A DNA stretch of 12,561 nucleotides from NCBI GenBank assembly GCA_028688175.1, contig JAQTYS010000060.1, forward strand, positions 1-12,561. Direction: 5' to 3'. The position numbers and the translations under genes are program-made. Below the pieces are notes generated by a model. That model was not told the DNA's origin. It worked only from the letters and a program-made list of their open reading frames with translations, and ran no database searches. This DNA is from Methanothrix sp. (GTDB taxonomy: Archaea > Halobacteriota > Methanosarcinia > Methanotrichales > Methanotrichaceae). Shown piece after piece: positions 1-6,699 of the stretch; position 1 is the stretch's first letter, and each line of letters starts with the position of its first letter.

Positions 1-1191
1 ATAGAGCTAAAAGAGTCCATTGGCAGCCGCGAGGACCTTCTCTCATGCCTGCTGTTCTGCATGAAGCAAGGATCTGGAGCAGAGATTTTAATTGAGAATC
101 AGGCATTAGCCCGCCAAATCGAGGAGTCGTTCTCCTGGAAATATCGCCTGGGCGGAAATGCGGGCATCATGGCCAATGTCCTGGATGCACTGGGAGCCAG
201 GACGGTTCTCAATGCTCCCGCCCTGGGGTCGAGACTGGCCGGCATGCTTAGTGCCGGGGTGAGGGTTCCATCTGCCGCAACCGCAGAGCCCGCCCGGGGG
301 GTGGGAGAGATAATAGCAAATAAAAATGCTGAAATGGTGCATTTCGTCTTCCAGTTCAAGAAGGGAGATACGATTTTATCAGGGGAAAGCAGGATAACTG
401 CGCCCAGCGATAACCGTTTTATTGCCACTTATGATACGGTAAATACCAGGCTTCTTTCCAGCCGACATTTCGACAATTATTGCCTGGAGAATATTCGGGA
501 TATGGATGGCGCTTTGCTCTCCGGCTTTCACCTGGCACCTTTGAAAGGATATCATGATATCTTTTCTCAGAAAATCGCTCAAATCAAATCCTGGAAGGAC
601 AAAAATCCGCAGATCTTCATCCATGCGGAGATGGGCAGCTTCCAGAGCCCTGAGATTATGCCGTCCCTTCTCTTACTTCTCCCAAAAATCCCCGTGGATA
701 GCCTGGGAATGAATGAGGACGAACTGGCATCAGCAGAAGGATTAAATGGAGGATCATCGCCGGATTGCTGGCTGGAGACCATGCAGGCTGCAGAGCGGCT
801 GCGCAAAAGACTGGGGCTATTCAGAGTGGCAGTTCATACCAGAGACTACATTCTGAGCGTCATGCTGGACGTAAAGATCACTGCTCAAGAAGAGCTCTTT
901 GCATTGCATTGCGCAGTAGAGGCGGCAGCCGCTCTAGCCGCAACGGGCCTTGCTGCCGGAGAGCCCCCAGAGGAGGTCAACCCCCTGGGGCTCAAGGCCA
1001 AAGAAGAGTTTTGCAGCAAAGGTGCAACCGCATGCAAACGAGGAGCATTCCTTCAAACCGGTGAAGAGATCGTATCCTTGATGCCGTCTCTTTTAGTCCA
1101 TAAGCCCAAGATTACCGTCGGCCTGGGAGATACCGCTACAGCAACCATACTCTTCCAGGAGCTTTCTGCCATCAAGAATAATCGGATTTGA
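1..1191 (+). CDS. ADP-dependent phosphofructokinase/glucokinase, 5' part missing
   Basis: The frame is open from base 1, so the gene begins before the window; the ATG at 61 is internal. About 396 residues are visible, and the family is usually 450-490, so roughly the first 60-90 residues are missing. Family landmarks, in residues counted from the ATG at 61: the GGNAG glycine motif with following helix (31-44), FIHAEMGSF (186-194, the acidic strand of the sugar/metal site), VDSLGMNEDEL (212-222), VAVHTRDY (256-263), and the C-terminal GLGD (354-357, nucleotides 1120-1131), whose Asp is the catalytic base in this ribokinase-like fold. The family uses ADP to phosphorylate fructose-6-phosphate and/or glucose in the modified archaeal Embden-Meyerhof pathway; in methanogens this serves glycogen turnover. 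The substrate cannot be decided from the sequence, since methanogen members are often bifunctional. The 3' end overlaps the convergent DUF2117 gene by 20 bp. Confidence 0.9.
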   Translation: MELKESIGSREDLLSCLLFCMKQGSGAEILIENQALARQIEESFSWKYRLGGNAGIMANVLDALGARTVLNAPALGSRLAGMLSAGVRVPSAATAEPARGVGEIIANKNAEMVHFVFQFKKGDTILSGESRITAPSDNRFIATYDTVNTRLLSSRHFDNYCLENIRDMDGALLSGFHLAPLKGYHDIFSQKIAQIKSWKDKNPQIFIHAEMGSFQSPEIMPSLLLLLPKIPVDSLGMNEDELASAEGLNGGSSPDCWLETMQAAERLRKRLGLFRVAVHTRDYILSVMLDVKITAQEELFALHCAVEAAAALAATGLAAGEPPEEVNPLGLKAKEEFCSKGATACKRGAFLQTGEEIVSLMPSLLVHKPKITVGLGDTATATILFQELSAIKNNRI

Positions 1192-2296
1192 TCTGCTCTG
1201 TTGCGACGAGATGAACTCCTGCCAGCCTTTTCACCTTCTCCGCCAGATCTTCAGCACGAATGCAGATCCGCTTCTCTCCCCGAAATATCTCGGCCTTTAC
1301 CTGCCTTCCCACCAGATCATCGTGCCCGGGCATGACCCGCAGGACAACGCTTCCCGGCAACATTGTGGCGGCGCCGGTCAGACGATCCAAATCTCCATCC
1401 ACGATGCCCATAACTGGGATGCCAAGCCTTGCCAGGATATCTGCGGCAATTTGTGTGGTATCATCTCCCACAGTGACAGCCAGGCTGGACCCCTGTGCCG
1501 CCTCAAAGGCATCTTCCGCACAGTGATCTATGAGAACGGCCCATTCTTCTTCGCCTTTATTCGCTCTCTCGCCCATCCGAACTCTCAGTCCCTCGCTTCG
1601 CCGGATGGAGCCGCTGCGAATTATGGCCTTCTCCAGATCGACATCAAATCTGGATAGCTTCTCCAGGCCGTGTTCCTTGGGATTTACACCCTTCAGGCCC
1701 ACGATTTTGCCGTCTTTGGCTTCCAGCTCGACCCCACTTTCTGTGGCCCTGCCGATGACAATTCCATTGATAGAGATCAGTTCTCCGGGAATAACACCTG
1801 AGATGGCCCGCTTGGTGGTTTTCTTTCCCAAAGTGGCGCCTGGCAGCAGCGTATGGTGCAGGCAATCCAGGCCCAGGTCAGAAGCTAACTTTAAGGCCAG
1901 GATCCCATCGCCTTCATTTTCGACTTCATTTCCGCAGAGATGGGCCACGAATCTTCCGCCGCAGTCAATTTGAATGAGCGGCTTATTTATTCCGGCAGCC
2001 TTTGCCACCATGGTGCCGAAGACCAGGCCGCTCTCCCGGCTCTTGGCCAGGTTTAGAAGAAAGATGATATCTGATGTATCCTGCAAATCCAAAATGGACT
2101 GGCTGGGCCTCTGTCTGGGACTGATGGTGATAACATCTTCCAGACCGGCATCGATGACCGCCACCCGGCCCATTGTCCCGCCCAAAACCGCCGCGACGCT
2201 TGCCTGCTTTTGCTTTTTCAGGTAATTGATCAGCGAAAGAGCACAGCCGCTATCTATGATCTCCGGGCCGTGCACTACTACGCCGATTCTTTGCAT
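1172..2296 (-). CDS. DUF2117-type conserved archaeal protein
   Basis: This 374-residue soluble protein has no signal peptide or membrane segment. The N-terminus has a beta-strand then glycine turn (IGVVVHGPEIIDSG, residues 4-17) and a Rossmann-like alternation through about residue 110. A middle section (about 165-215) contains short beta repeats (NGIVIGRATESGVELEAKDG). The C-terminal part (about 265-350) holds VTVGDDTTQIAADILARLG and GIVDGDLD, which look like an aspartate-rich nucleotide or metal site; that is an inference. I assign DUF2117, a family restricted to archaea and mostly methanogens, from memory of the N-terminal signature. No function is known to me. It is the last gene of the minus-strand cluster, starting 9 bp after the DUF2098 stop with no strong Shine-Dalgarno, so it is probably translationally coupled. 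Its 3' end overlaps the sugar kinase by 20 bp. Confidence 0.75.
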   Translation of the reverse strand: MQRIGVVVHGPEIIDSGCALSLINYLKKQKQASVAAVLGGTMGRVAVIDAGLEDVITISPRQRPSQSILDLQDTSDIIFLLNLAKSRESGLVFGTMVAKAAGINKPLIQIDCGGRFVAHLCGNEVENEGDGILALKLASDLGLDCLHHTLLPGATLGKKTTKRAISGVIPGELISINGIVIGRATESGVELEAKDGKIVGLKGVNPKEHGLEKLSRFDVDLEKAIIRSGSIRRSEGLRVRMGERANKGEEEWAVLIDHCAEDAFEAAQGSSLAVTVGDDTTQIAADILARLGIPVMGIVDGDLDRLTGAATMLPGSVVLRVMPGHDDLVGRQVKAEIFRGEKRICIRAEDLAEKVKRLAGVHLVATEQIKSDYS

Positions 2297-2305
2297 CTCT
2301 GATTC

Positions 2306-2587
2306 TTACCCGCCCGTCTCCAGGTTATCATCCTGCATCTTGGCCGCATCCATCATATCTTGGGTCTGCTTGAACCTCTCCTGGATCTGCTCTATGGTCA
2401 TGCCCTCCAGATCTTTTCTCTCCGGAACCTTCTCGATCAACTCCAGAGTGTCCAGGCGGTAGTAAAGGCCGGTGCTGTCCAAATAGGCCCATGTCTCTCC
2501 ATCATCTTCCTCCTTCAGCTCCTTGACTGTGCCGATGGTGCCCGTGCCTTTGTACCTGACCAGGCTATCCTCTTTGATCTCCGCCAT
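2306..2587 (-). CDS. DUF2098-type small conserved archaeal protein
   Basis: A 93-residue acidic protein beginning MAEIKEDSLVRYKGTGTIG. The first half reads as a small beta-barrel (V-RYKGTGTIGTVKEL, then WAYLDSTGLYYRLDTLELIE), resembling SH3/KOW-like folds. The second half, from about LEGMTIEQIQERFKQ onward, is a charged helix. I assign DUF2098 from its size, this pattern and its methanogen neighbours; the function is unknown. I chose the ATG at 2587 over the in-frame ATG at 2599 because a GGTGA ribosome binding site sits 5 nt before 2587, inside the longer form. The start lies 17 bp after the stop of the upstream gene and the stop 9 bp before the DUF2117 start, so it is co-transcribed with both. 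Confidence 0.75.
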   Translation of the reverse strand: MAEIKEDSLVRYKGTGTIGTVKELKEEDDGETWAYLDSTGLYYRLDTLELIEKVPERKDLEGMTIEQIQERFKQTQDMMDAAKMQDDNLETGG

Positions 2588-2604
2588 AATAGTCACCATA
2601 TCAC

Positions 2605-3066
2605 TTACAACTTCTGCATTATTATCTCGCTTTCATTAAAAGCTCTGCCCAATATCTCAGCGCCACCGGGCTTCGCCAGAACCTGCATCTCATTAAACTC
2701 CTCTGATCCGCAGAGCACATCTTGCTCAGGATGCGTCCCCGGCTCAATCTTACAGCTCAAATGAGTGCTGCTGCCTATGGACACCACCGTCTTCAAGCGG
2801 GGTGATGCCGGATGGCCTTTAGGGAGCACTATCAGCGGTGCGCCCAGTTCCCGAAGCTGATAAATAGTGCAGCATAGGCCCCGCCTAACCTTCTCGCCTA
2901 GGCCTATGGAAGACGCCACTATCAAATCCTGCGGATCTGTGAAGAGCACAACTTCTTCCCTCTCCGTCTCCAGATAAAAAAAGTTTCCATTCGTCTTGGC
3001 AATAGCTAAAGTGCCCTTGAGGCCTACGAGATAAGCTATCTCATCCTCTTTAATGATAATATGCAT
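2605..3066 (-). CDS. Conserved archaeal protein of unknown function
   Basis: A 153-residue soluble protein I do not recognise. It opens with a beta-rich stretch (MHIIIKEDEIAYLVGLKGTL), carries a second segment VVLFTDPQDLIVASSIGLG around residues 40-57, then a conserved-looking core with CCTIYQLRELGAPLIVLPKG (65-84) and KTVVSIGSSTHLSCKIEPGT (92-111). The two adjacent cysteines at 65-66, with others at 104 and 118, are not spaced as a zinc or Fe-S site. It begins 15 bp after the stop of the zinc-ribbon gene, in the same frame, and is followed after 17 bp by the DUF2098 gene, so it is an operon member. Shine-Dalgarno support is weak (AAGGG about 12 nt before the ATG), which suggests coupling to the upstream gene. 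Confidence 0.7.
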   Translation of the reverse strand: MHIIIKEDEIAYLVGLKGTLAIAKTNGNFFYLETEREEVVLFTDPQDLIVASSIGLGEKVRRGLCCTIYQLRELGAPLIVLPKGHPASPRLKTVVSIGSSTHLSCKIEPGTHPEQDVLCGSEEFNEMQVLAKPGGAEILGRAFNESEIIMQKL

Positions 3067-3081
3067 GGATATGCATGGCCC

Positions 3082-3234
3082 TTAGACTGCCTTGACGTTC
3101 CTGGATTTGCAGGTAGGACACATTGGCCTTCTGCCCATTCCTTTGAATTGATTCTTGCAGTCCTGACATTCATAATCTTTTGCGGCCAAAGTCTCGATAT
3201 TCCCTATGTCCGGTCCGCCTCCAACAGTACACAT
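3082..3234 (-). CDS. Small zinc-ribbon protein (50 aa)
   Basis: This short gene encodes 50 residues. A glycine-rich N-terminus (MCTVGGGPDIGN) is followed by a C-terminal zinc ribbon: CQDC at residues 23-26 and CPTC at 39-42, with a 12-residue basic loop (including KGMGRRPM) between the two pairs. A CxxC...CxxC arrangement of this size normally binds one structural zinc ion, and the basic tail (CKSRNVKAV) would suit nucleic acid binding or protein contact; the role is inference. The ATG at 3234 is fixed by GGAGGTGAA (3243-3251) 8 nt upstream, and a TATA element lies 40-50 nt upstream. It is the first gene of a four-gene minus-strand operon, with 15 bp to the next start. A third cysteine at position 2 is not part of the ribbon. 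Confidence 0.85.
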   Translation of the reverse strand: MCTVGGGPDIGNIETLAAKDYECQDCKNQFKGMGRRPMCPTCKSRNVKAV

Positions 3235-3242
3235 AAGTTGCC

Positions 3243-3251
3243 TTCACCTCC
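3243..3251 (-). promoter_or_regulatory. Strong Shine-Dalgarno of the zinc-ribbon gene
   Basis: The minus strand reads GGAGGTGAA here, close to the full complement of the archaeal 16S rRNA 3' end, 8 nt before the ATG at 3234. It is the best ribosome binding site in the operon and is the main reason to accept the short gene. Confidence 0.8.
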
Positions 3252-3274
3252 AATCTTTCAATAGCACTTTGGCA

Positions 3275-3282
3275 TATTTAAA
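3275..3282 (-). promoter_or_regulatory. TATA box of the zinc-ribbon/DUF2098/DUF2117 operon
   Basis: The minus strand reads TTTAAATA, centred about 45 nt before the ATG at 3234. With the usual archaeal spacing of about 26 nt, transcription would begin near 3252 and the Shine-Dalgarno would sit at the very 5' end of the message. The element lies after the stop of the upstream NapH-like gene, so the operon probably has its own promoter. Confidence 0.45.
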
Positions 3283-3297
3283 ATAGGCGGAAAATCA

Positions 3298-3906
3298 TCA
3301 GAAACTCAATGCATCCTTCGGGCAAGCCTCGACGCATCTGCCGCATTTGATGCAGTCCGGATTGTCGCAAATCTCGATAACAGGAAGCTGCATGGGGCAG
3401 ACTTTCTGGCACTTTTTGCAGTCGATGCACTTTTCTTTATCTACCTTTAGCTGGTACTTCTTGCCACCCATTGCTCTTTGCAGTGTTCCCATAGGACAAA
3501 AGGAGCACCAGGTCCGAGGGGCTATGATTACGCCAAAGAGTATGGCAATAGAAGTGGTTACAATGCAAAGAGTAACAAAAACCATTCCTATCTTATCCAC
3601 TATCCCCTCGGTCTGGATAATGCGAAAGATCATAAATCCCATGAGAACGACAAAGATAGGTACTCGCAGCCACATGCTCCTGAATTGGGGAGGTATCTTC
3701 AGCTTTCGGCTCAGGGGAGCAAGCCAGAAATCAACAAAGCTTCCCCGCGGACAGAGATTACCGCAAAACCATCGTCCTCGAAAGGGAGCAATTATCATCA
3801 GGCTGGCAAAGACCAGCAAGAGGAAGTAGCCCAGCTTGGGATAAAATATGCCGCCAATGGATACTATTAATACTATGATTCCCAGATACGGAGTAATCTT
3901 TAGCAT
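3298..3906 (-). CDS. NapH/MauN-like polytopic membrane ferredoxin
   Basis: A 202-residue membrane protein with four to five hydrophobic segments (about residues 5-20, 26-42, 82-97, 106-130). Two loops carry the cysteine motifs of the NapH/NosR/RdxA-type Fer4_5 domain: CGNLCP (48-53) and CSFCP (134-138). The C-terminus is a 2[4Fe-4S] ferredoxin: CIDCKKCQKVCP (160-171) and CIKCGRCVEACP (185-196). Family members move electrons between the quinone/methanophenazine pool and a soluble or extracytoplasmic partner; no partner reductase is adjacent, so the acceptor is unknown. I chose the ATG at 3906 over the in-frame TTG at 3915: there is no Shine-Dalgarno, and a TATA box at 3934-3941 predicts a transcript start near 3911, giving an almost leaderless message. 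It is divergent from the flavoprotein gene at 4013. Confidence 0.85.
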   Translation of the reverse strand: MLKITPYLGIIVLIVSIGGIFYPKLGYFLLLVFASLMIIAPFRGRWFCGNLCPRGSFVDFWLAPLSRKLKIPPQFRSMWLRVPIFVVLMGFMIFRIIQTEGIVDKIGMVFVTLCIVTTSIAILFGVIIAPRTWCSFCPMGTLQRAMGGKKYQLKVDKEKCIDCKKCQKVCPMQLPVIEICDNPDCIKCGRCVEACPKDALSF

Positions 3907-3933
3907 ATACTGCAATTTATAGAGCAGGTATTG

Positions 3934-3941
3934 TATATAAA
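3934..3941 (-). promoter_or_regulatory. TATA box of the NapH-like gene
   Basis: The minus strand reads TTTATATA, centred about 31 nt before the ATG at 3906. Standard archaeal spacing puts the transcript start within about 5 nt of that ATG, consistent with the lack of a Shine-Dalgarno. Confidence 0.5.
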
Positions 3942-4012
3942 CAATTCCGGCTGGTCAAGTTTTTAGCCATCAGCATCAAAAGATCGAGATAAAAGAGTAT
4001 CAAGAGGGTCCT

Positions 4013-5392
4013 TTGGCCAACGTTTACAGGAAAACCGCTAGCATGCAGGATCGTATTCCGAAAGTAGATAAGAGAGATGAGCTCTCATCTGGAAAGGAAG
4101 AGTGCCAATGCCATTATGATCTGATTATCGTTGGAGCCGGGCCCTCCGGGCTTTTTTGCGGCATAAACGCCATGCTGACAGGCAAGAAGATTCTGATTCT
4201 GGAAAAGAAGAACTCTCCAGGTCATAAGCTCCTCATCTCAGGGTCCGGCCAATGCAATATAACTCACGATGGCGATATTCTGGACTTTCTTGATCATTAT
4301 GGAGACCCTGGTCAAGGCAGATTCCTGCGCCCGGCTCTTCTCGGCTTCACAAATAACGATCTTATCTCCTTTTATAAATTAAATGGACTGGAGATGGTCC
4401 GAGAAAAGGGTGGCAAGGTCTTTCCAAAGACCAGGCGAGCAAGGGATGTGCTCGATATCTTGTTGGAGCAATGCCGGGAAAAAGGAGTTGTTGTCGAGTG
4501 CAACCAGACGGTCATGTCCATAACCAGAAATGAGGTTGCAGGCAAGGAGAATGATTTTCTGGTAAGCTGCAAAGATGGCATCTATCGCAGCAGTCTGCTG
4601 GCAATAGCAACCGGAGGACGCTCCTATCCAGCCACCGGTTCGAGTGGAGACGGCTACAGATTTGCCGAAATTCTCGGCCATCACATAAGCGAGATCGGGC
4701 CAGCTCTAACCCCGCTTCTCATAAAGGATTATCCTTTCTCTGATCTGGCAGGGCTATCGTTTCCGGATATGAGGATCTCGCTTTACCGTCACGCAAAAAT
4801 CAGAGAGCATCGGGGCGATATTCTTTTTACTCATGAAGGGCTGTCGGGGCCGGGAATTCTCGATTCATCCCGATACATCCAAGCGGGAGACATTTTAAAG
4901 CTCTCTTTTGTGCCGGATGACAAACGAAAGGCTCTAGAAAAATGGCTGGTAAACAAGGCTCGATGGGATGGAGCAATGAGCCTATTGTCCGTTCTGGCGG
5001 ATCTATCTCATCTTGAGCTTCCTGTTGTGCCGCTCTATCCCCGGCTGATAAAGAGAATTCTGGAGATATTGGGAATGCCTTCTGATTTGCAAATAGCTCA
5101 ATTGACCAGAGAGAATCGCAGCACTCTGGTTGATAATCTCACAGGCTTTCCGCTGGTTGTATCCGATCTCTGCGGCTATAACACCGCCATGGTTACCAGA
5201 GGCGGAGTAGAAAGGAAGGAGGTCGATCCTAAAACCATGCAATCCCGGCTGGTTAAAGGACTCTATCTGGTGGGAGAGGTTTTGGATGTGGATGGAGATA
5301 CGGGAGGCTATAATCTGCAAGCGGCATTTTCTACAGGAATGCTGGCAGCCAGGAGTATCAAGAAAAATTGGACAAAATCAGACCCACTATGA
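4013..5392 (+). CDS. FAD-dependent oxidoreductase, HI0933/BaiN family
   Basis: A 459-residue flavoprotein. The FAD-binding Rossmann motif is VGAGPSG (residues 40-46) with the ribose-binding Glu at 64. The family signature LLISGSGQCNIT spans 73-84, FPKTRRARDVLD 137-148, ATGGRSYPATGSSGDGY 199-215 and LFTHEGLSGPGILDSS 271-286. The C-terminal FAD-binding block runs 388-442 (MVTRGGV, YLVGEVLDVDGDTGGYN). Relatives include bacterial YhiN and the bile-acid reductase BaiN, but the substrate of archaeal members is unknown. The core starts near residue 35. The 34-residue lead-in is charged and holds a CQC at 31-33, so the true start may be the ATG at 4043. The TTG at 4013 is kept because GAGGG (4004-4008) lies 4 nt upstream. 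The gene is divergent from the NapH-like ferredoxin, so an electron-transfer link is possible but unproven. Confidence 0.88.
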   Translation: MANVYRKTASMQDRIPKVDKRDELSSGKEECQCHYDLIIVGAGPSGLFCGINAMLTGKKILILEKKNSPGHKLLISGSGQCNITHDGDILDFLDHYGDPGQGRFLRPALLGFTNNDLISFYKLNGLEMVREKGGKVFPKTRRARDVLDILLEQCREKGVVVECNQTVMSITRNEVAGKENDFLVSCKDGIYRSSLLAIATGGRSYPATGSSGDGYRFAEILGHHISEIGPALTPLLIKDYPFSDLAGLSFPDMRISLYRHAKIREHRGDILFTHEGLSGPGILDSSRYIQAGDILKLSFVPDDKRKALEKWLVNKARWDGAMSLLSVLADLSHLELPVVPLYPRLIKRILEILGMPSDLQIAQLTRENRSTLVDNLTGFPLVVSDLCGYNTAMVTRGGVERKEVDPKTMQSRLVKGLYLVGEVLDVDGDTGGYNLQAAFSTGMLAARSIKKNWTKSDPL

Positions 5393-5472
5393 GAATGGCT
5401 CTGGCCATGAAGATGGATAAGCCGGCCATGAGTCTGAACACTGGGAAATTTGCGGCGCATAACCCAATGGCA

Positions 5473-5482
5473 AATTATATTT
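5473..5482 (+). promoter_or_regulatory. Probable TATA box of the trans-sulfuration gene
   Basis: AATTATATTT lies in the 128-bp gap after the flavoprotein gene, about 43 nt before the ATG at 5521. It predicts a start near 5504 and a leader of about 17 nt that includes the AGGTGA ribosome binding site at 5509-5514. The rest of the gap shows no clear structure. Confidence 0.4.
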
Positions 5483-5520
5483 CTTTCCGGCTCCCAGATT
5501 CCCTCCTCAGGTGAAATATC

Positions 5521-6699
5521 ATGGAGAAAGAGTTAAGCTTCGGCACTCGGTGCGTTCATGCCGGCGAAGGGCACAATCCATTTGGTGCTCACGCCACACC
5601 CATTTACCAGACATCCACATATGTATTCGAAAATGCCGAGCAGGCAGAAGCCGCCTTCTCCGGGGGTCCTGGCTACAAATACATCCGCTCTGCGCCCAAT
5701 ACGCCTACTCATGCCGCATTCATCAGCAAGATCTGCTCTTTGGAAGGCGGGCCAGCGGGCCTCGCCTTCTCTTCAGGAATGGCAGCAGAGACGGCGCTTG
5801 TGCTCTCAATGCTCCAGAAGGGCGACCATCTGCTCGCCACAGACGTCATCTACGGTGGGACCTATGGGCTCTTCTCCACACTTCTCCCCAAATTCGGAAT
5901 CGAGGTTAGCTTTGTGGACACGACCGACCGGGAGAATGTGCTCTCCTCTTTGAAGAAGAACACCCGCCTGGTTTTTTTGGAGTCTCCTGCCAATCCAACC
6001 ATGACAATAAGCGATATCGTCGAGATAGGCAAGATGGCCCATGAAGCTGGAGCCATGCTGGCGGTGGATAACACCTTTGCCACTCCTTGCTTTCAGCGGC
6101 CCCTAGGATTAGGCGCAGATGTGGTAGTGGAGAGCTGCACCAAGTACATCGGCGGACATGGCGATCTTCTGGGGGGCGTGGCCGTGGGCTCTGAGAAGGC
6201 CATCTCCGCCATGAGACGCACGGCAGCCCTAGCAGGAGCAACCATGGGCACGCACGAGGCATGGCTCTGTCTGAGGGGCTGCAAGACTCTGCATCTGAGG
6301 ATGCAAAGGCACGCTGAAAATGCTCTGCATCTGGCCCAATATCTAGAGGGGCATCCTGCTGTTGAAAAGGTAAACTACCCAGGCCTTTCCAGCCATCCGC
6401 AGCATGCTCTGGCCGCAAGGCAGATGAGCGGCTGGAGTGGAATGCTCTCCTTTGAGGTAAAAGGCGGAGTGCAGGCGGGTCGCAATCTTATGAACAACCT
6501 CAATTTATGCAGCCTGGCGGTAAGCCTGGGATCGGTGGACACACTGGTTGAGCATCCTGCCTCCATGACCCATGCCGTCATGCCCAAAGAGATGCGAGAG
6601 AAGATGGGAATCTCCGACGGGCTGGTGAGGGTATCAGTGGGAATTGAGGACAGAGAGGATATCTTGGCAGACTTTGCCCAGGGGCTGGATAAGATTTAA
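5521..6699 (+). CDS. PLP-dependent trans-sulfuration enzyme (cystathionine gamma-synthase/lyase family)
   Basis: A 392-residue member of the Cys/Met metabolism PLP enzyme family, of normal length. Visible active-site features: Tyr54-x-Arg56, which bind the PLP phosphate of the neighbouring subunit; SSGMAA (84-89), the phosphate loop; Asp183 in DNTFATP, which pairs with the pyridine nitrogen; Lys208 in SCTKYIGGHGD, the PLP Schiff-base lysine; and Arg370 in LVRVSVGIED, for the substrate carboxylate. At YGG (111-113) it has Gly where methionine gamma-lyase carries its catalytic Cys, which favours cystathionine gamma-synthase or lyase, or an O-acyl-homoserine sulfhydrylase. The exact reaction cannot be read. 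The loop after Tyr54 reads SAPNTPT instead of the usual xxGNPT. The start is supported by AGGTGA 6 nt upstream. It ends in a 4-bp overlap with the convergent peptidase gene. Confidence 0.88.
   Translation: MEKELSFGTRCVHAGEGHNPFGAHATPIYQTSTYVFENAEQAEAAFSGGPGYKYIRSAPNTPTHAAFISKICSLEGGPAGLAFSSGMAAETALVLSMLQKGDHLLATDVIYGGTYGLFSTLLPKFGIEVSFVDTTDRENVLSSLKKNTRLVFLESPANPTMTISDIVEIGKMAHEAGAMLAVDNTFATPCFQRPLGLGADVVVESCTKYIGGHGDLLGGVAVGSEKAISAMRRTAALAGATMGTHEAWLCLRGCKTLHLRMQRHAENALHLAQYLEGHPAVEKVNYPGLSSHPQHALAARQMSGWSGMLSFEVKGGVQAGRNLMNNLNLCSLAVSLGSVDTLVEHPASMTHAVMPKEMREKMGISDGLVRVSVGIEDREDILADFAQGLDKI

Noticed and set aside
1211..2462. Several plus-strand frames opposite the DUF2117 and DUF2098 genes
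   Set aside because: They are antisense shadows with Ser/Pro-rich composition and no ribosome binding sites.
3053..3076. Eight-codon minus-strand frame MHIHAYYH overlapping the start of the 153-residue gene, within a repeated ATGCATGG
   Set aside because: Its ribosome binding site is only 2 nt away and the frame is too short to judge; probably a by-product of the ATGCATGG repeat.
5395..5514. 39-codon plus-strand frame between the flavoprotein and the trans-sulfuration gene, ending in the AGGTGA site
   Set aside because: No ribosome binding site, odd composition, and it overlaps the probable TATA box and leader of the next gene.
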